DNA of 34,168 bases from Lentisphaerae bacterium ADurb.Bin242 (GTDB lineage Bacteria > Verrucomicrobiota > Lentisphaeria > Victivallales > UBA1829). Positions 24,187-33,513 of this stretch are shown here, piece after piece (within the stretch, counting starts at the first letter, position 1; the number at the start of each line of letters is the position of its first letter). Position numbers and translations under genes: made by a program. Location: the NCBI GenBank assembly GCA_002069785.1, contig MWCA01000059.1, positions 1-34,168 on the forward strand, read 5' to 3'. A model generated the notes under the pieces. That model was given only the letters and a program-made list of their open reading frames with translations. It was not told where the DNA came from and made no database searches.

Positions 24187-26616
24187 TCAAGGTGTTTTGG
24201 ACGGACCGGCGAGTAAAAAAAAATTCTTTTTCAATGCGCGGGCATTTTTTTCCGTGAGTGTGACCGACTCTCCCTTTTTCAAGGTCCGGAGAAGGACGCG
24301 CGGGAGCTTTCCGAACGGATTTTCCAGCCGGACGGTTCCGCCGCGAAGGGAATGAATCCGGACGGAAACCGTTTTTCCATTTTTCATTTTCGCGGAGACC
24401 TCGAAAGCGCCTTCGGCCAGAAAACGGTCTAAGGAACCGCTGAAGTCTCCGGGCACGCCCGGAAAAAGCCGCAGAATTCCGCCGTGGCTCTGAAGAAGCG
24501 TTTCCGCCGCCAGGAACAGGAAGGCGGAGGTGCCTTCCAGCACGGCGGGCGCCAGCCGCTTCGCATTCGGGTTCGGTGTGGCGCACATCGGATGCGGGAC
24601 TTCCGGGTTGTCGTCGGTAAGGAGACTGCCGTCGCACCAGCGGCGGCCGCGGCGGAGCCGGGACGCGTATTTCCGTTCGTTTTTTTCCGTTTCCGCCGGA
24701 TCGGCGATCAGGATCGGGTCGTGCGAGAAAAGACCGTTTTCCTTGGCGAAGAGTTCCAGAAAGCGCTGGAGTCCGTTCCAGCCTCCGGCGCGGTCGCCCG
24801 CACGGAGGCGTGCGGCTGTGGTCAGGAACTGGCTCCATTCATGGTTCATGTGCCGTTGTCCCGACCGGTCCGCGAAGGAGCGTTCGATGGCGTCGCGATT
24901 GATCAGTTCGAGCGTCTTGCGCGCCCCTTTGAGGTCCTGCGTGATCGCGGCCGGAAAGAAGGGATACAGGATATGTCCGCCGTAGAAATAGTGGTCGAAG
25001 GGCACGTCCGGGCCGCACCAGAACGCACCGGAGGGGGTTCGGGCAATTTCCGGATAATGGGCGAGGATGTCTTTCCAGAGCGGAAGCCGGTCCGCGTCCG
25101 TATGGAGCAGCGCTGCGGCTTCCACCAGCGTTTCGAGGCAGACTTTGAGCATGGAGAGGGTGGCGGTCTCGTCGCGGGTCAGGGTGAAGATTTCCGGCGT
25201 CACACTCCAGTCGAGATGATAGACGCCGTCCCCGCCTTTCTGTAGAATGCCTGTGTAGAACTCCGCGAATTCACGCAAAAGCGGATAAATTTTTTCCCGG
25301 AGAAGCGTTTCGTCGCGGGAGTATCGCCACGCCATCGAAAGTACCAGGCCCGTGTAGGCGCTGCCGCAGAGAGTGTAGCGGTAGGCGCGGGTCGGATATT
25401 CCATTCCGAGCTGGTTGGCCGCCAGAGGAAGGAAGATGCCTCCGCAGCCGAAGAGCCGCCGGGTGTGTTCCCGGAGCGTTTCCCGCGCGTTGAGATAGGT
25501 GTCGGCCAGCACGCGGATGAACTCCGTCCGGTTCAGCGGACCGAACGGCATGGACGGGATTTGCGCATTCTGGTCGTGGGTGTATCCCTGGCAGCCGACG
25601 CCCGGGATCTGCTCGCCGAGCGGACCGTAGGAAAGTCCGTTCAGACCGGGCATGGGCGCTTTGCCGAAGGAACAGGCCAGCGCATAAAGTCCGAATGTGA
25701 AATATTTTTGAACCGAATGGTATTTTCCGAAATCGGCATAGGCGTTGTCCCAGTAATGATGCCACCAGGCGAGATGTTCCCGTTCCAGAACGTCGAAGGT
25801 TTTTTCCGCCGCTTCCGCGGCCTCCTTTTCCGCGGCGGACAGCGGATCGGCGGCCTCGTAACTTGTCTTGACCGCGAGGAAGAGATCGGCGTCGCCGGAC
25901 TGCGTCATTTCCGCCCAGACACCCTGCCGGAGGGACGGTGCGGCTTCCGAACCGCCGTTTTTCGGCACGAAAAACGCGCAGACGGCATAGGAGCTTTCCC
26001 CGCCGGGCAGTTTCTGGAGGAACGACAGGGAGGACGCTCCGGATTTCCAGACCGGCGGCTCGAGAATCTCGTTGGGCGGACGGACCAGTTCGAGGATGTG
26101 GCAGCGGTCCCGGTACTCCGGCTCGGTGATCCGGAGGCAGAAGAGGCCGTTTTCCCGGGGGACGAACATCCGGAGCCGGGGATGGAACCGGTGAGCCTCC
26201 ATCTGTTCGTGGAGGATTCCGTCATACAGGGAAAGATGCTGGCTTGTCCGGGGCACGGCGGGCGCCGACCAGCCGATTCCGCGCCAGAAGCGGAGACGCA
26301 GAACAGCGGCGCTGAGGGTGTTCCGGATATTTTCGGGCTGTTCGGTCCGCGCCTTTTCCAGTTCCCGGAGAAACAGCGTGTTTTTCGGGTTCATCCGCCG
26401 GATTCTGCGCAGGAATTCGGCGTGAGGGATCATTTTTTCCAGCAGTCCCTTTTCCACGGTCGGATCGAACACGTCGACCTTGTTGACGACCCATTCCAGG
26501 TGGGAGGGCGCATATGCCGCGACTCCGAGTTCTCCGTTGCCGAGCAGCAGGCCGTCGCGCCAGTCCATTCCGGCGTTTTCATAGAGCCAGTCCTGTTTCC
26601 GGATGAGCTTTTCCAT
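24187..26616 (-). CDS. GH95-like glycoside hydrolase
   Basis: The roughly 809-residue protein resembles GH95 (alpha-L-fucosidase/galactosidase clan). It has an N-terminal beta-sandwich domain starting near WRDGLLLGNGELGVAAY, a central (alpha/alpha)6-like region and a C-terminal domain. The C-terminal SAFLFLAAETLLQSHGGILRL with LFPGVPGDFSG matches the conserved GH95 block before the last domain. A catalytic acid may lie in MNHEWSQF but I cannot place it reliably. No signal peptide is visible, so it should be cytoplasmic. The ATG at 26616 has GGGGA seven bases upstream. An in-frame ATG at 26694 overlaps the upstream gene's stop (ATGA) but has a weak ribosome-binding site and adds an AT-rich 26-codon stretch. 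The substrate is uncertain. Confidence 0.7.
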   Translation of the reverse strand: MEKLIRKQDWLYENAGMDWRDGLLLGNGELGVAAYAPSHLEWVVNKVDVFDPTVEKGLLEKMIPHAEFLRRIRRMNPKNTLFLRELEKARTEQPENIRNTLSAAVLRLRFWRGIGWSAPAVPRTSQHLSLYDGILHEQMEAHRFHPRLRMFVPRENGLFCLRITEPEYRDRCHILELVRPPNEILEPPVWKSGASSLSFLQKLPGGESSYAVCAFFVPKNGGSEAAPSLRQGVWAEMTQSGDADLFLAVKTSYEAADPLSAAEKEAAEAAEKTFDVLEREHLAWWHHYWDNAYADFGKYHSVQKYFTFGLYALACSFGKAPMPGLNGLSYGPLGEQIPGVGCQGYTHDQNAQIPSMPFGPLNRTEFIRVLADTYLNARETLREHTRRLFGCGGIFLPLAANQLGMEYPTRAYRYTLCGSAYTGLVLSMAWRYSRDETLLREKIYPLLREFAEFYTGILQKGGDGVYHLDWSVTPEIFTLTRDETATLSMLKVCLETLVEAAALLHTDADRLPLWKDILAHYPEIARTPSGAFWCGPDVPFDHYFYGGHILYPFFPAAITQDLKGARKTLELINRDAIERSFADRSGQRHMNHEWSQFLTTAARLRAGDRAGGWNGLQRFLELFAKENGLFSHDPILIADPAETEKNERKYASRLRRGRRWCDGSLLTDDNPEVPHPMCATPNPNAKRLAPAVLEGTSAFLFLAAETLLQSHGGILRLFPGVPGDFSGSLDRFLAEGAFEVSAKMKNGKTVSVRIHSLRGGTVRLENPFGKLPRVLLRTLKKGESVTLTEKNARALKKNFFLLAGPSKTP

Positions 26617-26690
26617 GGATTTTTCCCCATAAGCATTGACTTTGATAAAAGAAAGTTTGAAAGGTTCGTTCTTGCGATTCATAGACGGGC

Positions 26691-27854
26691 TCATGATTTT
26701 GTGAATCCGGAAACGTCCAGCAAATACATCTGGCGGGAACCTTCATGGATCGAATCGATGCAGACGAAACGGTCGTCCCGCGACCAGTTCGGATGCAGGT
26801 CGCATCTTGTCGGGGGCGGATAAGCAGGATCGGAATAGAAACTCCCGATCTCATACGCCTGCTTTCCGGCAAGATCGTACAGATACAGCCGCCGGGTGCT
26901 GTCCGGCTGCGGATAGGAGTCGGTCAGCATCCATTTCCCATTCGAGGAATAACTGCAGTGACCGTCACCGGGGAACACGTCTCGTCCGACAATATCGATC
27001 TTTCCTGTGCGGTCGGTATAGTCATAATACTGGTGCCCCGCGATATCCCGGTTGGAATAATTGATGATCCGGCCGGGAGCGAACCATGTGTAGTGCGAAC
27101 TGAAATTCTGCAAATTCAGCGGATAGAGGTCCGTTCCGTCGATATTCGCCGTGAACATGTGAGTGAGCCAGCCTCCATTCGTATGACAGCGCCAGCGGTG
27201 GAAGAAAGCGAAGCGACGGCTGTCCGGGCTGAACAGAATGTGGTTGACCCAGCTTTTCACTCCGTTCATATTGTTTTCGCCCTCGTAAGGAAATTCCCGG
27301 ACGAGACGGTCATAGGAAACGACGAGTTCCGCTTTGTTTTTTTTCAGATCGACAAGCCATATCCCTTCATCATCGGGATGATCTTTGTCTTTGTTCGGGT
27401 CAACGGCGCCTGGATAACCGTAGCCGGGGCGCTCGCGGTCGAGACGGGCAAAATTCAGGCTCAACGCCCGGCGTCCGTCGGGACTCAGGCAATAGATCGG
27501 ACGGCACAAGGTTTCGGTTTTGCCTGTGCTGAGATCAAGGATGCGCGCGGCGAAATAATCGCCTTCCCGGTCATTGTAAATGATCTTGTTATCGGCATCG
27601 TTGAGCCACTGGAGCATGCAACCCTGCTGCCAGCACCAGGAATCGGTCTCCGCTACAGGAGTGAAAACTTTGTTCTCAATGATCCCGATCACGGCTTTTT
27701 CGCCGGGAACCGGCTGGCGCGCGGTAAACGCGGTTTCCTGCGCCAGAATGCGTTTTCCGCTTTTGTCCCACGGAAATTTGTCAAAGTAGCCGAAAAAGTG
27801 GTGTTTCGGACCGTCCGTGATACGTTCGACGGAAAGATGATGCTGAAGGATCAT
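26691..27854 (-). CDS. Oligogalacturonate-lyase-like beta-propeller, copy 1
   Basis: The 387-residue protein is predicted to be a beta-propeller: repeated blade segments such as SPDGRRALSLNF, SPDSRRFAFFHRW, SSNGKWMLTDSYP and SRDDRFVCIDSIH carry the TolB/PD40-like S-x-D/N-G pattern. The closing RCDLHPNWSRDD and the GDGHCSYSSNGKWM stretch retain histidines placed somewhat like those of PL22 oligogalacturonate lyases. The N-terminal block HHFFGYFDKFPWD and CWQQGCMLQWL are shared with the second propeller in this operon. No signal peptide is present, so it should act in the cytoplasm. Its ATG overlaps the stop of the 63-residue GH2-like ORF as ATGA. Lyase activity is an inference from fold and context. 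Confidence 0.7.
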   Translation of the reverse strand: MILQHHLSVERITDGPKHHFFGYFDKFPWDKSGKRILAQETAFTARQPVPGEKAVIGIIENKVFTPVAETDSWCWQQGCMLQWLNDADNKIIYNDREGDYFAARILDLSTGKTETLCRPIYCLSPDGRRALSLNFARLDRERPGYGYPGAVDPNKDKDHPDDEGIWLVDLKKNKAELVVSYDRLVREFPYEGENNMNGVKSWVNHILFSPDSRRFAFFHRWRCHTNGGWLTHMFTANIDGTDLYPLNLQNFSSHYTWFAPGRIINYSNRDIAGHQYYDYTDRTGKIDIVGRDVFPGDGHCSYSSNGKWMLTDSYPQPDSTRRLYLYDLAGKQAYEIGSFYSDPAYPPPTRCDLHPNWSRDDRFVCIDSIHEGSRQMYLLDVSGFTKS

Positions 27855-28042
27855 TTATTCCCCTTTCCGAAATATTTGGCGGAGAGTTTCGTAATGACGT
27901 CCCATGCCAGTTTCGGCCGGCGGTATTCATCCAGAACCCCCTTGTTGTTGAATCCCCGCGGCCGGGTGAAAAAATGTTGTGTTGAAATACAGGTGCAGCA
28001 GTTGCAGAACTGCCAGAGTCCGGCAAGATGAATTTTTTCCAT
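27851..28042 (-). CDS. 63-residue ORF matching the C-terminus of a GH2 glycosidase
   Basis: The predicted peptide reads like the last part of a GH2 beta-glucuronidase-type enzyme: LWQFCNCCTC in place of the usual W-x-F-x-D stretch, then RPRGFNNKGVLDEYRRPKLA, the conserved NKG-x-x-x-x-x-R-x-PK ending. Nothing of the catalytic barrel is present between this point and the GH31 stop at 28071. It has an ATG at 28042 with GGAGGAAAGGGC upstream. Its stop overlaps the start of the propeller gene (ATGA), so translation may be coupled. It is most simply a remnant left by a deletion that removed the rest of a GH2 gene. A small independent protein is possible but less likely. Confidence 0.55.
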   Translation of the reverse strand: MEKIHLAGLWQFCNCCTCISTQHFFTRPRGFNNKGVLDEYRRPKLAWDVITKLSAKYFGKGNK

Positions 28043-28070
28043 GTGAAAAAGCCCTTTCCTCCATTTGGAT

Positions 28071-30269
28071 TCAGCGGATGATGACCGTGCCCGGTCCGGG
28101 CAGATCCGCCGTAAGTTCATGCCGAACCTCGTCCCACTGGAAGACGGTTTCAGAACCATTGCATTCGAGGCTTGCCGGAGCGGTATCCAGCGCTGCGCAA
28201 ATTTTCCACTTGCGGACGCATCCTTTCCCGTCCGGGATGATTTCCACGGTGACGCAGTCTGTTTTTTCCATACGGATCAACGTCGTTGAATATTTTCCTT
28301 CGAGATAATCGAACGAAACTCCATCATCCTCGTAATATTCAAATTCAGTCTTTTCCGGTCCGGGGAACAGATAGAGCTCCAGTTCGTCGACAGGCTTTTC
28401 GCCGCGGTATTGCATGACCGGCCCGAAGGGAATGATCGCACCTTCACGGATATAGAGTCCGCCGCCGCGGTTCTCCGGCCACGGAATCATCTGCTCGGAA
28501 CTGCCGGTATAGACTTTTCCCGTCCAGTAATCTTTCCAGCGTCCGCGCGGGAAATAAACGTCCGGCTCATAGATCGAAACCAGCAGGTCGCGTCCGAGCA
28601 GATATTCATTCATTACCGTCCGGCAACGACCGTCGTCCTGAAATTCAAGCGGCAACGGCAGCAGCAGCGGAATACCGGTCCGTGTGGCCTGCCGCATCCA
28701 CGAATAGAGATACGGAATGAGGCGGGAACGCAGACTGCTGTAGTAACGGTGCAGTTTGACGAAATCCGGTCCCCACAGCCACGGCATCCTGAAGCATGCA
28801 TAGTTGTTGATCTGACTCAACGGTAAAAGATAACCGAAATGAACGGCTTCTTTTACATTTGCGCCCATGTCATTGGTCGTAAGCCCATGCCCGGAGAAAG
28901 CGGTGTTGAACATGCCGCAAAGCGTTGACATGCGACTTCCCGTATCGCCGGTCCAGGTTGCCGCCCATGCCTGGAAGCCGGTCGAGCCGCACGGTGTGAA
29001 AATGAACGGACGCCGGTTCGTGTATTTCGCGAAACCTTCCCACACTTGACGCATATCCAGCAATGGAGCAAGGTTATGGTATTCGTCATCATTCATGCCG
29101 TTCCCGTAATGGCGGTCCGGATGCGGATTCACCAGGCAGGACGCATCCTCTTTGAAAAAGTCCACCCCGTAATCAATGAACTTTTTCAAATGTTCGAACC
29201 ACGGTTCATCCGGTTTTGTCCAATGATCGAGGCGTCTTGAGGAAGCCGGCATCTCGTCAAATTCTTCATCGTCCATGAGAATCGCTTCCTCGCGCTCCGC
29301 CGGCTGATCGGATCGGCGTCGGCGTTCTTCCTCAAAAGTATAATCGTATTCGGTGCAGAGCCAAAGTTCAAAATGATAGCCCATCCCTTTTTTGATGGCA
29401 TCAATGAAAGTCCGATCGTTCCTGGCGTAAAAACGCATATGCGGGAAACGTTCCGGGTGCCAGTCTTTTTCCGTACTGAAATCGTAAGAAACCTTCATCC
29501 AGCCGGGTTCAAGGCCGATGACATCGCAGGGAATTCCGAGTTCGCGATAGCGGTAGGCTTCCTCCACCACATCCCGCGCATTCACCATATTGTTACAGAT
29601 ATGCCAGAGCCCGAAGCTCCAGACCGGCGGCAGTTTGGGACGCCCGGTAAGCTCCGTGTAAAGCCCCAGCAGTCCTTTGAAATCAGGCGCAATGAACAGA
29701 TAAATATCGAATATTCCGCTCCGGTCGGTAAAAGAAAATTTCTCCGGATCTGTTGCTCCCATGTCGAAATTGACCCGGTGGGTGGTATTCAGCAGGATGG
29801 CATAGCCACGGGTTGACATGAAAAACGGGACTGTGATGTAGGCCTGGACATTCCTGATCCAGGTCGTTACCCGGCTGCCCCGGTAAAAACAATGTTCGCG
29901 GCTTACATCACCAAACCCCACCCAATCTTCTTCCTCGGCGGTAAAAAATTCCGCAATCGTCTTTCCATTGGCGAATTCCAGCCCATTCTGTTCCAGCAAA
30001 ATTTCTCCGATCGTATTTTTCAACTGGAAACAGCCTGTTTTCCGGTCAATCGTCAGGAATGTTTTACCGCTTTTCAACGTGATTGATGTCGAATCTTCCG
30101 AGAATTCCGCCGCCGGATCGTCTTCCGGTTCGGAAAGGAAACCGTAGCGTTCCAACCCGCTGATCTGTCCGGTTCGTTCCCGGGGTGCGATCCTGAGGCG
30201 CAGAATTCCGTCCTTGAATGCGGAGAGTTCCAGATTCCATTGGTGCGCAAGGGAAAAAGATTTTTTCAT
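28071..30269 (-). CDS. GH31 alpha-glycosidase
   Basis: The 732-residue enzyme is a retaining alpha-glycosidase of family GH31. The N-terminal beta-sandwich (about 1-215) is followed by a TIM barrel starting at PPVWSFGLWHICNN. The likely nucleophile is Asp375 in YGVDFFKEDAS and the acid/base is Asp442 in ATWTGDTGS, the standard W-x-GD motif. The C-terminal beta domains include YLLGRDLLVSIYEPD and the FEYYEDDGVSFDY segment, also typical. No signal peptide is visible, so it is probably cytoplasmic and acts on imported oligosaccharides. The ATG at 30269 has AAAGG eight bases upstream; a TTG at 30284 is an inferior alternative. Specificity (alpha-glucosidase, xylosidase or galactosidase) cannot be fixed from motifs alone. 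Confidence 0.9.
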   Translation of the reverse strand: MKKSFSLAHQWNLELSAFKDGILRLRIAPRERTGQISGLERYGFLSEPEDDPAAEFSEDSTSITLKSGKTFLTIDRKTGCFQLKNTIGEILLEQNGLEFANGKTIAEFFTAEEEDWVGFGDVSREHCFYRGSRVTTWIRNVQAYITVPFFMSTRGYAILLNTTHRVNFDMGATDPEKFSFTDRSGIFDIYLFIAPDFKGLLGLYTELTGRPKLPPVWSFGLWHICNNMVNARDVVEEAYRYRELGIPCDVIGLEPGWMKVSYDFSTEKDWHPERFPHMRFYARNDRTFIDAIKKGMGYHFELWLCTEYDYTFEEERRRRSDQPAEREEAILMDDEEFDEMPASSRRLDHWTKPDEPWFEHLKKFIDYGVDFFKEDASCLVNPHPDRHYGNGMNDDEYHNLAPLLDMRQVWEGFAKYTNRRPFIFTPCGSTGFQAWAATWTGDTGSRMSTLCGMFNTAFSGHGLTTNDMGANVKEAVHFGYLLPLSQINNYACFRMPWLWGPDFVKLHRYYSSLRSRLIPYLYSWMRQATRTGIPLLLPLPLEFQDDGRCRTVMNEYLLGRDLLVSIYEPDVYFPRGRWKDYWTGKVYTGSSEQMIPWPENRGGGLYIREGAIIPFGPVMQYRGEKPVDELELYLFPGPEKTEFEYYEDDGVSFDYLEGKYSTTLIRMEKTDCVTVEIIPDGKGCVRKWKICAALDTAPASLECNGSETVFQWDEVRHELTADLPGPGTVIIR

Positions 30270-30308
30270 GATTGAACCTTTCAATAAATTTAAACGACGG
30301 ACCTGGTT

Positions 30309-31508
30309 TCAGAATTTTACGGAATCATTGAATCGCAGCATATAGATACCGCGTTTTCCGGAGTGTATTGAGTCAACGGTGATCAGCGTACCGTCAGCCG
30401 ACCAGCGGGGATGGAGATCGCAGCGGAGATCGCCGATCGTCCCCGGCGGCTGCACATGACGGAACCGTCCCAGCGTCCGGCATTCGCCGGTCGACACTTT
30501 GACCAACGCCAGCGTCTGGATGCCGTCCACCGGGTAGGTGTCGGCCAGCATCCATTCGCCATCGGGTGAAAACACCAGGTGGCCCATCGGGCCCTGCCCT
30601 TGGGAAATCCGCTCGGCGCGCAACGGGCGGATGCGGTCGTCAAACACCACGTACTCGTGCCCTTTTCCGCGCCAGTTGGCATCAATCAGCACTTCATTCG
30701 GCGTCCGGCCCCATATCGGGTGTGAAATCATCCCGGTCCAGTACACTTCCGGCAGGGTACAGGCCAAGCCGGTCCCATCGAGATTGACAGTATACATGAA
30801 AGTTTTCCACATCGGCTGACCGGGATGGTACGGATCGCGGCAGTAGCGGAACGAAAACAGTACTTTGCTGGAATCACAATTGAAAATGACAGTGTTCAGC
30901 CACCAGTACATGTCGTCGAGTTCGTACGGAACCGGATGCCGCTCGACCATTTGCCGGTATGACGCCAGCAGATGCGGCTTGCCGGTATGCAAGTCGAGCA
31001 GGAATACGCCGTCACGGTCGGGATCGGGATGACGCTGCTCCGCCGGCAGGACGGCATCGGCATAAGAGTAGCCGCGCCGGGGAATGCGGGCAAAGTTCAG
31101 CGACGACGCCCACCGGCCATCGGGAGAAATCGAGAAAATCGGCCGTTCATATTGTCCCATGATGCCTTTGCCCGGTTCGAAAATCCGCGCGATAACGCCG
31201 GCAGACGCCGGATCGTAGTCGTTATAGACGAAGCAATTCGGATGGTGCTTCAACCACAGGCTCATGCAGCCCTGCTGATGACACCATGTCCGGGTTTCGG
31301 TCAGCTTCACAAATTCATTGCCGTCGGGCGTAACGTATCCCAGGTCGGCGGTTTCGCCGCATTCCGGCAGCCGTTCGCATTGTTCCACCCGCAAGGCCAG
31401 ATGCCGGGCGTTGTTCTTATCCCAGGGGTTGCGGTCGTAGTAACCGAAGAAATAGTGTCCTGTCTCAGGATTCAGACACTGCCAGGCAAAATGATCGCTG
31501 ATTTGCAT
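30309..31508 (-). CDS. Oligogalacturonate-lyase-like beta-propeller, copy 2
   Basis: This 399-residue protein is a paralogue of the propeller gene on the other side of GH31. Shared blocks are HYFFGYYDRNPWDK, TWCHQQGCMSLWL, SPDGRWASSLNFAR and, near the C-terminus, CDLHPRWSADG with TVDSIHSGKRGIYML. The blade pattern SPDGEWMLADTYPVDG also matches its partner. The two proteins differ enough in the middle that they probably have different substrates or roles. No signal peptide is visible. The ATG at 31508 has AGGA upstream. It lies between the GHL6-like gene (27-base gap upstream) and GH31 (39-base gap downstream). As for its paralogue, lyase chemistry is inferred only from weak resemblance to PL22. 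Confidence 0.7.
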   Translation of the reverse strand: MQISDHFAWQCLNPETGHYFFGYYDRNPWDKNNARHLALRVEQCERLPECGETADLGYVTPDGNEFVKLTETRTWCHQQGCMSLWLKHHPNCFVYNDYDPASAGVIARIFEPGKGIMGQYERPIFSISPDGRWASSLNFARIPRRGYSYADAVLPAEQRHPDPDRDGVFLLDLHTGKPHLLASYRQMVERHPVPYELDDMYWWLNTVIFNCDSSKVLFSFRYCRDPYHPGQPMWKTFMYTVNLDGTGLACTLPEVYWTGMISHPIWGRTPNEVLIDANWRGKGHEYVVFDDRIRPLRAERISQGQGPMGHLVFSPDGEWMLADTYPVDGIQTLALVKVSTGECRTLGRFRHVQPPGTIGDLRCDLHPRWSADGTLITVDSIHSGKRGIYMLRFNDSVKF

Positions 31509-31535
31509 TTTCGTTCCTAAAGTTTTTCGGACGGT

Positions 31536-33491
31536 TCACTTCTCGAAAACGATCAGGGCATAGCCTTGGATCAGGGGAACATGAACCGTGCAGTAGCCGT
31601 CCTTGACCGTGAATGCGAGCTCTTTCCGGGACGGCGCCAGATAGACTTTCCGGAACTCCCCGCCGTCGATCCGCAGCGAGAGTTCCGAATCAATCAGCGT
31701 CGCCCGTTCCTCCAGCGCGACCGATTCCCCGCGGAGTTCGGGCGTGTAGGCCATCACGTGAAGAAGCTCCAGGTTTCCGTTGTACTGGACGAAGGCGCGG
31801 GCGTAGCTCGGCAGGGTGGACGATTGGAATTTCGGGTTCGGCACGAACCGCCGGAGAAGGTTCCGGAGAAACCACCGCGACTGATACGGAGAGCGTTTGA
31901 AGTATCCTTCGAAGAGGCGTCCGCTGCAATAGGCGACCCGTCCTTTGAAGACAAGGAACGGTTCGTCCGTCTTTTCCTGCGGAGGCGTGTACCAGTTGGA
32001 GTGGAAACCATCCCATTCCTGATTGTGATACGGTTTCACAACACGCATTTCGACCTTGGCGTCTTCGGCCGCTTTGACTTCCGTTCCCGACGCATACACG
32101 GAGAGGGGGAAGGTCGGCAGCCCCTCGGCGCAGTCGCCTTCCGGGGCGAAATAGAGCGGATTGTGCGGTGTCGGGCCGACATAGACGGCGGGCCAGTCCG
32201 GGAGGACGAACCGCTTTCCTTCGGGATCAAGCCCGGAGTCCGCGCTGGCGATCACCGCCCCGCCGCGGGCCAGATGGTCTTTCACCCGGCGGGTTGTCTC
32301 TTCCGGGAAGGCCACATTGTCCGGAAAGATCAGCAGCCGGTAGGAATCCCACGGAGCCGCTTCGGTCACGATGTTGAACTGCATCTTGAGTTCCGTCATC
32401 ATGCGGGCGGCCGCCTTGAGGGAGACATCCTGCCGCAGAGTCCCGCCGTCCTTCGGAAAGACGATCGCGATGTCCGGCGAATTGACCGCGTCCAGACACC
32501 AGGGATCATACTGCCGGAGGTTCCGGTAGATTTTTTTAACGAGGTCGAATACCTCCTGATACAAGTCTCCGCGCGGATGAAAGTGGTCGCCGATCTCGGG
32601 GCGCATGCCGTTGGCCATGCCGTAGAAAAGATCGTATTCGATCCCTTCCTCCTTGCGGAGCCCGCCGAAGTCGCCCCACTGGTAGAAGCGTCCGGTCATG
32701 CACAGCACGGAATTCCCTTGCGCGACGGTCCGCAGATAATGCGCCTGGACCGGCAGATAGTCGTAGCCGAGCGCCGTACAGGAGGGCAGGCACTCGCATT
32801 CCAGATGGGTATCGTATCCGATCATTTCGTCCACGAGCGAACCGTTCAGGAAGAAAAGGCCGTCCGGGTTGACCGACCGGATGACGCCATGGAGTTCCTT
32901 CGCCAGCCGGAGGATGGAGAAACGGGTGAATTCCATGATTTCCTTTTCGTCCCGGAAGTTCACGCCCCGTTCGATCATCTCCTTCATGCACACGGGGCAG
33001 ATACAGGTGTAGCAGCTTCCCATGCAGTCGAAGAAAAAGCCGTCCACCGGATAATTTTCCGCCAGTTCGCGGACCATGTTCTTGAGGTGTTCCCGGTAGG
33101 GGGAATTGTAACAGGTTGCCCTCATTTCCGCAGAGGGGCGCTCCTCGGTCATGGTATGGCCGTCGGGGGCGATCCGCATCCAGTCGCGATGGTGCAGCAG
33201 CTCCTCGTCGCTGAGGCCCCCGTTGAAGTAAGCGCTGATCCGGATTCCTTTTTTGCAGCAGCTCCGGGCGATTTCCCCGAAAAGATCGTATTTCAGGGAA
33301 GGGTGCCGGTATCCGAACTTCGTGTTGTAGTAGGCGTTGCCCTGGTTGCAGCGGGCATGCCAGGTCAGGAAGTCGACGCCGCACTCCTTGAGGTTGTCGG
33401 TGAATCTTTCCACATCGAAGTTTTCTCCGACGTCCGGGAGGATGGTGCTGGTGTGGAAATCGTAAAAAAGCGTATACTTGAATCGGGCCAT
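31536..33491 (-). CDS. GHL6-like glycosidase with beta-galactosidase trimerisation-type domain
   Basis: The 651-residue protein starts with a TIM-barrel region resembling the hypothetical glycosyl hydrolase 6 (GHL6) family, related to GH29/GH42-type enzymes. It contains FNVERF-like FDVERFTDNLKECGVDFLTW, GIRISAYFNG and VDGFFFDCMGSCYTCICPVC with five cysteines between residues 156 and 168. This cysteine cluster is usual in the family and may bind metal. The middle part (about 365-470) has the YRLLIFPDNVAFPEE and HLARGGAVIASADSG pattern of the amidotransferase-like trimerisation domain of beta-galactosidases. No signal peptide is visible. The ATG has AGGA upstream and lies 22 bases after the SGNH gene stop. 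Substrate unknown; the acidic catalytic residues were not assigned. Confidence 0.7.
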   Translation of the reverse strand: MARFKYTLFYDFHTSTILPDVGENFDVERFTDNLKECGVDFLTWHARCNQGNAYYNTKFGYRHPSLKYDLFGEIARSCCKKGIRISAYFNGGLSDEELLHHRDWMRIAPDGHTMTEERPSAEMRATCYNSPYREHLKNMVRELAENYPVDGFFFDCMGSCYTCICPVCMKEMIERGVNFRDEKEIMEFTRFSILRLAKELHGVIRSVNPDGLFFLNGSLVDEMIGYDTHLECECLPSCTALGYDYLPVQAHYLRTVAQGNSVLCMTGRFYQWGDFGGLRKEEGIEYDLFYGMANGMRPEIGDHFHPRGDLYQEVFDLVKKIYRNLRQYDPWCLDAVNSPDIAIVFPKDGGTLRQDVSLKAAARMMTELKMQFNIVTEAAPWDSYRLLIFPDNVAFPEETTRRVKDHLARGGAVIASADSGLDPEGKRFVLPDWPAVYVGPTPHNPLYFAPEGDCAEGLPTFPLSVYASGTEVKAAEDAKVEMRVVKPYHNQEWDGFHSNWYTPPQEKTDEPFLVFKGRVAYCSGRLFEGYFKRSPYQSRWFLRNLLRRFVPNPKFQSSTLPSYARAFVQYNGNLELLHVMAYTPELRGESVALEERATLIDSELSLRIDGGEFRKVYLAPSRKELAFTVKDGYCTVHVPLIQGYALIVFEK

Positions 33492-33513
33492 TTTATTTCC
33501 TGTGTTTGAACTC

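Noticed and set aside
24179..24355. Short plus-strand ORF after AAAAGGAG at 24160
   Set aside because: The apparent ribosome-binding site is the other arm of the inverted repeat, and the ORF is antisense to the end of the GH95-like gene with no recognisable product.
25465..28031. Two plus-strand open frames of over 400 codons
   Set aside because: They are antisense to the GH95-like and propeller genes and have no recognisable domain or ribosome-binding site.
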